From Pascua guehoae (taxonomy: Eukaryota; Basidiomycota; Tremellomycetes; Trichosporonales; Trichosporonaceae), in contig BCJX01000001.1 of NCBI GenBank assembly GCA_001600415.1, positions 1,735,676 to 1,799,675 on the forward strand: 64,000 nucleotides of DNA, given 5' to 3'. Position numbers and translations under genes: made by a program. The notes below the pieces were generated by a model, which was not told the origin of the DNA, ran no database searches, and saw only the letters and a list, made by a program, of their open reading frames with translations. Of the stretch, positions 46,359-57,361 are shown piece by piece; the stretch's first letter is position 1, and every line of letters begins with the position of its first letter.

Positions 46359-48470
46359 ATGGGCGGCCGTATTCTCGTATCGTGCGTACGCTCCCAGCTC
46401 TCCCAGCTCTCCCAGCTCTCCTCTCCCAGCTCTCCAAGCTCTCTGAGCTCCCCAAGCTCCCCAAGCTCCCTGAGCTCCTCAAGCTCCTCGCCACGTCCTT
46501 CACAGCTCTCCCCCCACCACCCTCCAAACACACCTCTAACCCCAGACTCGCGGTCGACGTCGACTGCGTAGCCGGCTGGCTGGGCTCGTACGGCGGCGAA
46601 GACTCGCCCGGCGACATTTCGCGGGGCCTCTTTGCGGGCGAAGTCGGCATCCTGCGCCTGCTCAAAATGTTTACCAAATACGGCATCAAGACGACGTGGT
46701 TTGTGCCCGGGCACAGCCTCGATACGTTCCCCGACGAGATGAAGGCGGTCCGTGATGCCGGGCATGAGCTGTGGGTGTCGGTTTTGTGGTGTTGTGTTTG
46801 TTTGTGGCGTGGAGGGTTGAAGGTGGTGGGGGNGGGGNGGGGGTTGTGCTGGGAGGTGGCGTGGCACTGGCACTGGCATTCGCTGCTGAAAGCTTCGTTG
46901 TTGGGATCGTTGGTGTTCTCCTTCCTCAGACTGTTCCCCAGACCTCTGGGTGTAGTGGTGTACACCCCGAGCTCTGCGTTGGTCATGAATCGCCTCGGTC
47001 TTCCGTCCTACCCGTGCTCCAGACAGTGCCACACCGTCCACGGGGCCCGCCCAACCTGCGGTGCTTGGTCGTGCACTTCGTTGCCCTGATGCTGCCCAGT
47101 CTGTTGTCCTAGATTCTGTGATGTGCACTCATTGTCCCCATGGTCGGGGCATCAGTACACACCTCCCACTCCAGCTGGCATGTACCGGTCATGGGTCACA
47201 CATCAGCACGTCGTGACCCTCCTGTTCAACTCCTCTCTCCCCTCCTACACCCCCCCCCTCCCCCCTTACACCAGTCCCCACCTGACACCCCAGCGGCCTG
47301 CACGGCTACTCGCACGAGAACCCGACTGCGCTCTCGGTACAGCAGCAAAAGGACATTCTCGACAAGACGTTTGACCAGCTGACAGAGTTTTGCGGAAAGC
47401 CGCCGCTAGGCAGCGTCGCGCCCTGGTGGGAGGCGAGCAAGGAGGGGGCAGAGATGCTCCTCGAAAAGGGCATTCAGTATGGTACGTTTCGGCGGGTGTT
47501 GATGGACGTGCAGGCGCGGTGGGCAGCCTAGGGCCCGGGCGAGAGAGTTATGGACAAGCTGGTCGAGCCTGGTTCACAATTCACAATTGGGGCAAGGTTG
47601 CTCGCTCGTCCTACTGCCGGGCAGCTGGGGCTAGCTGAGACTGGTGCTCAACCACACCCGCCCTCATTACCTCAGGGCACGAAGCAGAAGTCACAACGAC
47701 GCCGAGATCAGCTTGACGGGTGTACTCCCCCACTGACACCCAGACCGCAGCTTCCAGCACCGCGACTCGCAGCCATACTACCTCCGCGTCGGCGACGAGT
47801 GGACCAAGATTGACTACGACAAGCCTGCATCCCACTGGATGAGCCCGCTCAAGCGCGGAGAGGTGACGGGTCTCGTCGAGGTGCCCGTCAACTGGGAGGT
47901 GAGCTTAGAGGCTTGAGCGATGTACGGTGTACCCTGAGGTCGACTTGGTGGAGCTTGTGTCGGTCTCGAGGCGTTCACCCCCGACGCACGCACAACTAAC
48001 AGCTGCAGCTCGACGACCTCCCGCCCATGATGTTTATGAAGTCGGCCAACAACTCGCACGGCTTTGTCGACGTCAAGACGATCGAGCACAAGTGGAAGGA
48101 CCACTTTACGTACCTGTGGGAAAACGAGCGCGAGGAGGGCTTTACCATGCCCATTACCATCCACCCGGATGTGTCTGGCCGCCCGCGTGAGTGTAAATTT
48201 AAGGCTGAGGCTCGTCTGATCCTCCATTCCGACTCTGCACAACACTGCACTGGCCTCGCCCACCCTCCACGCCCAACCGCGTTCCCCTCCCCGCAACGCA
48301 CACGCTCAACGCACGCGCTGACCTCAGACGTCCTCAAGATGCTCGAGCGCTTCATCGAGTGGATCAACACGCACGACGGCATCGAGTGGGTGCCCGTGTG
48401 CGAGATTGCGCGCGACTTTCGCGAGCGCGTGCCTCCTCCCAAGGGCTGCCAGATGCCCAAGAAGCTGTAG
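46359..48470 (+). CDS. Polysaccharide deacetylase-family protein (CE4-like)
   Basis: A cyclic-amide/polysaccharide deacetylase-fold protein of the intracellular type (relatives: Helicobacter PgdA-like proteins, PuuE allantoinases). The ATG at 46,359 gives MGGRILVS, joined over intron 46,382-46,545 to [20 protein letters not shown]. Then come [20 protein letters not shown] and, over a 523-nt intron (46,771-47,293), [17 protein letters not shown], the zinc-binding H-x3-H segment. Next are [40 protein letters not shown] and [14 protein letters not shown]. It ends ...GCQMPKKL at 48,470. No signal peptide is seen, so a cytosolic role on a small amide is as likely as cell-wall action. Introns 1-3 are unusually long for this window (164, 523 and 262 nt) and repetitive; intron 2 contains two undetermined bases. 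Confidence 0.85.
46385..46500. repeat. CAGCTCTCC/AAGCTCC minisatellite inside intron 1
   Basis: Degenerate tandem units such as CCCAGCTCT and CCCAAGCTC fill most of the first intron of the deacetylase gene. Each unit carries a CAG or AAG that mimics a splice acceptor. Confidence 0.8.
46828..46842. other. G-run with undetermined bases
   Basis: Bases 46,833 and 46,838 are N, inside a G-rich run in intron 2 of the deacetylase gene. The consensus could not resolve this homopolymer; it does not touch an exon. Confidence 0.95.
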
Positions 48471-48520
48471 AGTGGACAGGAGTGAGTAGGGGGGCAGGTT
48501 GTGCGTGGATTCTCGCTGGT

Positions 48521-48556
48521 CAGAAGGCTCAGAAGGCTCAGAAGGCTCAGAAGAGT
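48521..48556. repeat. 9-bp tandem repeat (CAGAAGGCT)4
   Basis: Three exact copies and a fourth ending AGT, just 3' of the deacetylase gene, followed by GTGCTGT-type repeats to about 48,585. Confidence 0.9.
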
Positions 48557-49041
48557 GCTGTCTGCTGTGTGCTGTGTGCTGTGCAAGCTCGTAGATAGCG
48601 TAGGTGTTTGATATGATGCAAGGCAGGGGATAGTACCGGTAGTTGTTACAAATGCCATCCAATGTCAGCAGAGCGAATGCAGTGCCGCGGATGACGACCA
48701 GCCGGCGTGGCCAACATTTCCAACATGCTGCCGGATACATACGATATCTCGGGCTGATTTTGTGGAAATTGATTTTTAGGTTGATGCTCGGCTGTCAGCG
48801 CCTGGACGCGGGACGGGAATCGGCCCTTGGCGGCGTCTCCAACGAGCCAGTCGGTGTTCAACCGTGGGCACGCCTCCACTTTTTGTTTGGCCCCGGCCGT
48901 GTTTGCGGGGCAAATGGGCACATGGGGTGCGCGATGATGATGTGGAGGTTGTGATGAACGCAACGTTTCCCATTGGCGATGTGGGTGTCCCAAAGGCGCC
49001 ACCTCCACCTTTGTGTGTGCGGCCAAACGGAAGTAAATGAT

Positions 49042-49061
49042 CGACCGGCCCGGACCGGTCG
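49042..49061. promoter_or_regulatory. CGG-N6-CCG inverted repeat in CYB2 promoter
   Basis: CGACCGG, six bases, CCGGTCG. Inverted CGG triplets are the usual target of Zn2Cys6 binuclear-cluster regulators in fungi. It sits about 165 nt 5' of the start codon of the lactate dehydrogenase gene. The role is inferred. Confidence 0.4.
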
Positions 49062-49226
49062 TTGCCGTCCTTAGCGGGTGAATGCCTGCGGGGCAGTTGA
49101 CAAAGGTGGGGTGGGATACCTGCACTCGCAACCCTCTTGTCAAAGACACCGAGAAGACGAGTTCCGACCTTTGTCAACGCCCACTCACCCACTACGACTA
49201 CAGTCATTACGCGAAAACTCTGAACC

Positions 49227-51631
49227 ATGGGCAGGAAAGTCGACGGCAAAGAGGTGGCAGAGCACAACAGTGTTGAGAAGGTGAGCAGTCGCGCTGTGCA
49301 ATATGTGTGGATGAGTGGGGCTGACGCTATGCAGGGCGTCTGGATTGTCGTCCACGGTGCGCATCGCGAGGGGTTGTCTTGCAGCGCCCAAGACGGACGA
49401 GCGGGCACAGGGGAGCACAGCTGACGATCTTAGGCGGCGTGTACGATGTGACAGACTTTCTCGAGGTGGGTGGAGCTGAAGACGACCAAGGGGTTCAGCT
49501 CAACTAACCCACAGGAACACCCGGGCGGCGCCGAGATCATTCTCGTGAGCATGAGCGCGAGCTGCGGGGCAGCGGCTCCCTGCTCCAAAGCAACTGCTCC
49601 CAGCTTTGCGGTGTGCTACTAGCTAACTCCCCAGCGCTATGCGGGCAAGGACGCGACCGAGGAGTATGAGCCGATCCACCCTCCGTCTGCGATCAAGGAC
49701 AACCTCGGTGCGTAATTGAACGCCGGTCCAAGCGCGGCTTATCTTTTGCTTCTCTTCTCGCACCCGCACGCGCTGACAATGCCAAGACCCCGACAAGCAC
49801 ATCGGCGAACTGATCCCGGGCACCCTCGCGGCCCCCGAGTCTGCCGACCAGGCCTCGAGCTCCGCCCCCCCTGCAGCACCAACGCCCGCGGCAGCGGCAG
49901 CACCCGCCGCGGGGCCCGTCGAGCCGTACACCAAGCCGCCGCTCGGCCAGATTCTCAGTCTGCACGACTTTGAGGCCGTGGCGCGCATGACCATGAGCCG
50001 CCGCGGGTGGAACTATTACTCGTCAGGCGCAGACGACGAGATTACCATGCGCGAAAACTACAATGCCTACCAGCGCGTCTGGTTCCGCCCCCGCGTCCTC
50101 CGCGACGTTGGCAAGGTCGACTTTTCCACAAAGATTCTCGGATTCCCCACGTCCATGCCTGTTTACATTACGGCCACTGCGCTCGGCAAGCTTGGCCACC
50201 CCGAGGGTGAGGTTTGTCTTACAAAGGCTGCCGCAGAGCATGACATCATCCAAATGGTGAGTTCAGGATTAGTCTGGGCTGGTCTGTGTTATGTGTTTGT
50301 GTTGCTTCCTGGACATGGTTTTGGTCTTGGTCCTCGTCTCTGATCTCCGGTATCGGGTCGCTGGTCTCCGGTATCGGGTCTCTTGTCTCTGGGTTATTCG
50401 TCTTGGTTCTCTCTGGACACTGGCCGCTTGCTTCTGGCTCTTGTCTTTGGTCTACGGTCTCTTGTTTCAGTCTCGGTCTCGGTCTCGGTCTCGCTCTTGG
50501 CCTCCATTCCGACGCCAGCCCCTGGTCACTTTGATATCCGATCGCCCTAATCTTATCTTTCTCTCTCTCTGTCGCCAATCTCATCGCGTCTCCATGTTCG
50601 GTCTCTTACCTCTCTTGCCTACCTCTCCTTGACGACTCTCTGCCCCCCCCGCGCCGTTTACCCCGCTAACGCCAGATCCCGACCCTCGCCTCGTGCGACT
50701 TTGACGAAATGGTCGACGCGGCACAGCCTGGCCAAGTCCAGTTCCTGCAGCTCTACGTCAACTCTGACCGCGAGCGCACAAAGAAGATTATCGCGCACGC
50801 GGCCAAGCGCGGCGTCAAGGCGCTGTTTATCACGGTCGACGCGCCCCAGCTCGGCCGGCGCGAAAAGGACATGCGCACCAAGTTTGAAGGCACCGCGTCA
50901 AACGTCCAGGCCAAGGGCGGAGACAAGGTGCAGCGCGACCAGGGAGCGGCGCGTGCGATTTCGTCCTTCATCGACCCGGCGCTCGCGTGGAAGGACATCC
51001 CCCAGCTCCGGGCCGCGGCCGGCGACATGAAGATTATCCTCAAGGGCGTGCAGACGTGGGAGGACGCCGTGCTCGCGGCCGAGGCGGGCGTCGACGGCGT
51101 CGTCCTCTCCAACCACGGCGGGCGGCAGCTCGACTTTGCCCCCTCGCCCATTGCCATTCTCCCCGAGGTCGTCGCACAGCTCAACCTCCGCGGCCTCCTC
51201 TTCCGCCCCGACGGGTCCCGCTTTGAGCTCATGGTCGACGGCGGTGTCCGCCGCGCAACCGACGTCCTCAAGGCCGTCGCCCTCGGCGCGACCGCAGTCG
51301 GTATTGGCCGCCCCATGATCTACGCCATGAGCACGTACGGAACCGAGGGTGTCGCGCACGCCCTCCAGATTCTCAAGGTGAGTAACAAGTTTGGCAGCGT
51401 TTGCGACTGTCATACCACCGACCACACGCCTCGTCGCCTCGTCGTAGTAACCCCCTAACAAGACAGGACGAGTTCGAGATGAACATGCGCCTCATCGGCG
51501 CCCCAACCCTCGCAGACGTCACGCCCAACATGGTCGACACGCGCGCCCTCGGTTACCCCGCCCCAGGCCCAACCGTCTACGCGTCAAACTACGAGCTCAT
51601 GGCCCCAGCCGGCATCAAGGCCAAGCTGTAA
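49227..51631 (+). CDS. CYB2: L-lactate dehydrogenase (cytochrome b2), FMN and heme b5
   Basis: Oxidises L-lactate to pyruvate and passes electrons through heme b to cytochrome c. The ATG at 49,227 gives MGRKVDGKEVAEHNSVEK, the start of the cytochrome b5 domain, which is cut into five small exons: GVWIVVHGGVYDVTDFLEEH, PGG (heme His in EHPGG), then YAGKDATEEYEPIHPP (second heme His). After an Ala/Pro linker the FMN domain begins at about 49,925 (LHDFEAVARMTMSRRGWNYY) and holds IIQMIPTLASC, LYVNSDRERT, FITVDAPQLGRREKDMR, ILKGVQTWEDA, LSNHGGRQLDF (substrate His/Arg) and VDGGVRRATDV. Intron 50,257-50,675 is 419 nt and repetitive. The protein starts at the b5 domain without the long cleavable presequence of yeast Cyb2, so location is uncertain. 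Some b2-like oxidases use other 2-hydroxy acids. Confidence 0.93.
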
Positions 51632-52233
51632 CGGCGCCATTCGTAACGACTGAGCGAGGCGAGGATAAGATTCCCTTCTTTTTTTGTGTTTCCGAGATTG
51701 GTGTTTCGATTGCAAAGGTAGAGAACGAGACGAGCGAGGAGGTTGGAAGCTGGAGGCGATGGGGGACGACGTCGAGGCGGGAGACGAGACTGGAACCAGG
51801 ACGGAGATCTTGTTACGCTCACTGTAGGAATGCAACGGTACATGTCAGACGTGTTTGGAGTGTCGGTTCAGAGGCCAAGGGGCCAACCACAGTTGGGCGT
51901 GTAGTCGCAAGGAGAAGGGGATGCGAGCACACTGTGGCAGTGTTGGCCATGGGAACCGGCCGACTCTGTCCTGCGTCTCCATCTACATCACGCAACGTGT
52001 GACTAGATGGAGGTACAATACGGTGCAATCAGATGGAATACGGGGTGGAAACAAGACCCCAAACTTGCCCCCGGACGACATTCTCTCCCTTCCAAATAGT
52101 CCCCTCTCACAGCCTTTGCGAGACATCTTGCGTATTCCGACAGCAGGCCCGCCCCCCTCGCAACTCTGCACCTTGCATCTCTGCTGCTGCATATCATAGG
52201 CATACATCTATATAACCCAAGGGACCGAGGACA
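51632..52233. other. Convergent intergenic spacer
   Basis: 602 nt between the stop codons of the lactate dehydrogenase and myosin genes. It holds 3' UTRs; no gene or notable repeat was seen. Confidence 0.6.
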
Positions 52234-55200
52234 CTAGTCGTCGTCGATCTGCTGGGCGCGTTTCCTGAGCGCGGCGGCAAGGTCGAGCTGGCCGCCAATG
52301 CCAGCGGGCTTCTGCACGCGCCCGGGGCCGCCGCCGCCGCTCGCTGCGGGTGGCCGGGACGCGGCGGGGATGGGAGGACGGCCTCCTGCAGCCGCGCCAC
52401 CAAAGGCGGGCTTGGCTCCCGGCTTGGGTGGGATGTTCGGCTTGGCCTTGATGGTGGGCGGGACGCGGCCTGCGGCCGAGCCCGGGCGCGACGTGTTGGG
52501 CGTCGATCCGGGCGAGGATCGGTTGCTGCCTGCATTGTTGCCACGGCCGTTCAGTGCGGCCGACGCAGCGGCGGCCGCACCCGCACGGATCGCACTCGCA
52601 GAGTTGTCGCTTGCGGCGGGGGGAGGCGGGACGGCGCGGTGCTTTGGTGCTGGCGGCGGCGGAGGAGGCGCGGCAGGCTGCTCGATGAGCTTGAGATAGT
52701 TGCTGGGGGCCCAGCCTTCGGCACCATTCTTGACCACCATCCACCACCCGTTGTCGTCCTTTTCCTTGACCTCGACCTCGTCGCCCTTTGTGAGCGACAT
52801 TTCGCCCTCCTGGCCCTGGAACGCGTACAGCGCGCGGTACAGTTCCTTGGGCGGTCCCCGGGCCGGTGGCGCTGGTGGGGGCGGAGGAGGAGGGGGCGGG
52901 ACGCCACGGCCTCCACCAAACGTGGCCTTGGCTGCTGGGGCTGCAACCGCTGCTGGTGCCTTGGCAGCCACAGGCGCAGCGGCAGGCATGTTTCCAAGCG
53001 TTGCTGGTGCTGAAGGCTTGGTCGCACCAGGCAGAGCGCGCGCCTGTGGCCGATTCTGCGAGCGGCCAGCCATAGCCGCTGGCGCAGCCTTTGCTGCCTT
53101 CTTCACCTTTGGCTTGCGCGGTGGCTGAGGGCTTGATACGCTGTTGGGTGGCTCACCGGGGCCAACGGTAATTGCGTGGCTCTTGTATACGCCATCGCCA
53201 ATGCCGCCTCCCTTGACAGCCTTGATCGTCGCCTTCTTGTCCTTCTTCTTGTTGTATTCAATCGTCGGGCCAACGTTGACGCCAATGTTGCCGCCAACCT
53301 CTGTAAGAATGACGCACGTCAACTCGGTCTTGAACGGACACGACATGACCGGGTCGCCCTCCTCGCAAGGGTTAACGTTGAGAACGATAAAGTCGTCTCG
53401 GAGGTTGGTCATTGAGATGGCGCGAATCGTGACCAGAGGAATCTTGCGTTCCAGCATAGTGTTGACACGCCCATCCTTTGCCGCCGACACGATAATGTAG
53501 AACGCCTTGTCGGTGCAAATCAGGAAACGTGGGCTAAGCTTGGACGAACGACCGAGCTTGGACACGAGCAGCTCGCCTCGAGCGCTGAATGAGACTTGCT
53601 CGTTGCCCGAGATGCCGGCCGCGTTCCGAAGCAGCTCGCCCTGCGGAGAGCGGCCCGCGACGTCGAGGTAGTCGCCCATAAACTTGCGCATGCCGAGCAG
53701 ACTGAAACGCCGGCGCTCCTTGCGGCCGGCCAAGACCTGGTGGCCATAGTCGCGCTTGGCGGCATAGACCAGGTTGTCCTTCTGGCCGCGCCAGAAGCGC
53801 TGAATCTTGGTCGCCGCCTCAATCTTGCGGCGCACGTATGCGCGCCATGCACGCTGAATACGGCTCGCCATCGTGTGCCAGTAGCGGTCGCGCTCGCCTT
53901 CGAGGTAGAAGAGTGTCTCTGGGTTCTTGATAAACGCCTTTGTGACACCCATCTGCCATTCGTCCTTTGAAATCTTGGCGTCGGTCAGGATACGCTCACA
54001 ACCCGACTTTGCGTCGCCGGCCCAGATATAGTCACCGGCGTACGATGTCGAGGGCGAAAGGAGGTAGAAGCTAATGTTAGTAGTGTGGCCAAGGGTGGTG
54101 ACACGCACCGCTCCACCATCTTCTGGAAGTCTGCACGGTATGCGAAACCCGCACGACGGACGCGGATGTTCTCCTGGAGACCGAGGTATTTGATCTGGTG
54201 GAGAATAGCCTTGTCGTCATATTCGGTCGCCGAGCGGTTCTGGTTCGGCTTGATTGTGCGGATGTAGTGGGGCTGGCACTGCATGAGGTTGGTCACGAGC
54301 TCGTTGGCCGACAGCTTGATCTTGTCACCGGCAGTGGGAGGACGCTTCTTGGACGAGTGGTCTACCTTGTCTGGGAAAATGGTCTGCAGGAAGGGGTCCT
54401 TGGAGCGCTCTACGAGTTCTAGAATGTCCTTGCTCAGCTGGTCCTTGTTCTTGTCCGTCATGCCGGCGACGTTGTACAGCACGTCTCCAGCGTAGTGCTT
54501 GATCAGGAACTTGTTGCCACGAGACTCAAAGTTCGGGTTGGCCGAAAGCATATTTGAGCGCTGAACAAACGAATTGTCAGCGGCCGCAGGGTCCGCATGC
54601 GCCGTCGCCGTCGCATCGTTGAGCGTCGCAAAGATACCCGCTGGCCGCCGGCCCTCGATAAGGTCGCACACGACAGCATTGTCGAAGACTGGCACGTGAG
54701 CAACAAGCTGTGGGTTCAGTACCTACACTTGATGGGCGTCCACTTGATCTGCTCGCGGACATACTCCTCCTGCTCAGCCTTGAGCGTCAACTCGATAAAG
54801 ATCTGCTGGAGCTTCTCGTTGACGTAGTTGATGCAAAGCTGCTCAAAGCTGTTGTCCTGGAAGATTTCGAACCCGCTGTCGGGTTAGCTGCGAACACAAA
54901 GGCGGAACCCACTAGATGTCGAGGACGCCAATGACAAAGGAGTGCTGAGTTTGCGGCTTCATGGAAACGTTGACTCGACCGACAATCCACTCGAAGAGGT
55001 TGTTGTACAACGCCTTGGAGAGCGCGTCACGTCCGGACTGCGCTTGAGGTACGTTGAGTGGCACCTCATAGATGGAGCCTGTCGTGTGAGAGGAGCCGCA
55101 CCATACGTGAGGTTGACTCACCCCTGCGTCCACCACGCTGTGTCTCCATGATACGCGAGAGAAGCACCTTCTGCACCGCGGCCGAGTCTGTGTTCATGAG

Positions 55201-56733
55201 GTAGGCGACAAAATCGCAGACGCCGGGGTCGACAATGGCCGCGTTGCCGTCGTCTCCCTCCGCAAACTCGACATTTCCTAGCCAGAGGATAGTCGCCAGC
55301 ACGCGGAAGATGGAACTTTGCTCGTCTGGCGTGAGACCGATAACGTTCATCGCACGCTGTGGCCGTGAGCTCCCGCCATCGATCTTGTAAGGTGTACACT
55401 CACCTGAGTCTCCTTGAAATCTGCCTCGTCATTGATACTGGCAACGTCGAGACATCCGCTCCGGCTCGTATATGCGTACGCCTCTGGGCCTTGAAGACCA
55501 AACTCCTCTGCGTGGTGAGCACTGCAAAGAGAGGGCCAAGCATCACTTACCCTTCTGCTGCGGGCTCGCGCCCTTTGTAAACTGGTAAAAGATGTGGAAG
55601 TCGCGCTCGTTCTTGATCTGGCCAACGACACGATTCTGGGCTCGTCAGCTGCCTGTGAGGGGCATTCAACCCACCTTTTCCAAGAGATAGTTTGTGATCT
55701 GGGCTCCGACCGGTTGCCCGAGGCTGTCAAACATGATCTCGAGGTATTTTCCGTGACGCGACGAGTTGTCGTTACGCAGTGTCTTTGCACAACCAAAACT
55801 TTCCAAGAGGGGGTTGGTCGCGAGGACCATCTCCTTGATGCTCTCGATACCACTACCTGCCTCGCCACCACTGACGGCAGCAATGTACTGCATGATGCGC
55901 TTTGCGGCTTCAGTCTTGCCCGCACCCGACTCGCCCGAGATGATGACACATTGGTTCTCCTTCTCGGTCGTCATGCGGTAGTAGGCACTCTCTGCAATGG
56001 CAAAGACGTGCGGAGGAACCTCGAGACGGTTCTTGCCGCGGTATGACTGCAGTGTTGCGTCGGTGTAGATGCCAAGGTCTGGGCGGGGTTAGCATCTCAC
56101 TGCCGTTGTTGTTGTGGGGGCCCGGCATGGCATGTGGCGCGTGCCCAACGATCGGTCACAAGACGCACCTCGGAATGGGTTAACCGAGATGAGGACATGG
56201 GCAATGTATGTCTGAGTGGGTTAGCTCTACGCGAGTTGGGCCACCCACGTAGATCTCCTGGTTGAAGAAGCGCGCCTTGAGGTTCTCGTTGATGGCCTCG
56301 TTGGTGATTGTGCTCAAGAGGGTCATGTCCTGCACACCGGCCTGCTTCTTCTTCTGGAAGCCCTCTGACCAGTCGGCCTTGTGTGGTCAGCGGTCTGCTG
56401 TGTGTGCGTCCTCGTTTACGGCGTGCGGCTGTGCCCCTGTGCGAGGTGTAGCACGTAGCACCGAGGAGAGCTTGTGCTCGATCGCTCATTATTGTCAATG
56501 TTGAGCTCACCTTGGCCACCTTTGCTGGTTTCGAGACACCATGGCTCGACAGCAGTCCGCCGACCTTCTTGCCCCTCTTTCCTGGCGCCTGTACGTCAGT
56601 TCTGATAAGGAGGAGCACCAGTTGGGTTTGGAGGTCGTGGTTGTATGCCATGCAGCGGGCATGAGGGTTGGATGGGCCGCCATCTCAAACAAAAGGATGG
56701 GGTGGATGGGAGCCAGGGGCGGATACGGACCAT
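52234..56733 (-). CDS. MYO1: Class I myosin (Myo3/Myo5 type)
   Basis: An actin motor for endocytic patches and polarised growth. The motor domain starts after [19 protein letters not shown] with [20 protein letters not shown]. It has the P-loop [15 protein letters not shown] (near 55,900), switch [17 protein letters not shown], and the relay region [20 protein letters not shown]. Two IQ-like stretches follow ([27 protein letters not shown]). Then come the TH1 tail ([40 protein letters not shown]) and the SH3 domain ([32 protein letters not shown]), between Pro/Ala-rich stretches. It ends [17 protein letters not shown]; the final acidic Arp2/3 motif is short and lacks the usual Trp. The start is inferred: an ATG at 56,733 alone, spliced directly to GCGCCAGGAAAG ([12 protein letters not shown]). 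About ten short introns were seen. Confidence 0.93.
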
Positions 56734-57361
56734 GGTGGATGGGCTCTCGGAGAGTAGCGAGAGGCAGGGAGATGGATGAACGAGGGTGTGGAGTGGAGAG
56801 TTGTGTAGAGTTTTGTTGTGAGTTGACGAGATGAAACGCGTCGAGATGGATGGAGATGGACTAGTTTGCTGTGCTGTGTGCTGTAGGGTTGTCGTAGTCG
56901 CAAGTTGGGATTGCACCCCGCCAACGAGGAAGGTCGTCGTTTGCCAGTCTGTCTGTCTGCCAGCAACCGTGGGCGAGCGGGCAAGCAAGCAAGGGAAGGT
57001 GACCCAAACCCCAGATACGGCATGCCATGGCAGGGTAACGGGGGGAAGGCGAGGGGGGGTCGGGGGTGGGTGCCACCCAGCCAAGGCTGCAAGCAAGGTC
57101 GTCATCGCAGCAACGCCACGCCCGCCACGCTCACATCGCACAGCCTGGCCCACAATTGCGAATAAAGGGCGGGGAGAAGGGGCGGAAGCAAATCCACCAC
57201 GTGGTCGTGACTGTCTGTGCAGGCAGACCCCAGCATAGCCGCGGGCCGCGTTGATCACGGACCGCAAACGAGGTACCAGTGCACTCATTCTACCCACTAC
57301 AGTACAGTACAACAGCAGCCTCTCTACCGTATATACCGGCTAGAGCGCGAGAGCCCATACA
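56734..57361. promoter_or_regulatory. Divergent promoter: myosin-I / CAF1
   Basis: 628 nt with purine-rich sequence (57,030-57,070) and, near the CAF1 side, a TACAG repeat (57,298-57,312) and a TATATA at 57,330-57,335. Confidence 0.5.

Larger units (their letters stand above)
48471..49226. promoter_or_regulatory. Intergenic: upstream region of cytochrome b2 gene
   Basis: 756 nt. It contains a 9-bp tandem repeat near the left end, an inverted CCAAT box (ATTGG at 48,972-48,976), and a CGG-N6-CCG inverted repeat at 49,046-49,057. No gene was seen. Confidence 0.5.

Noticed and set aside
46385..46500. Repeat array that could suggest a CRISPR
   Set aside because: Units are 9-10 bp, contiguous, degenerate, without spacers, and inside a eukaryotic intron.
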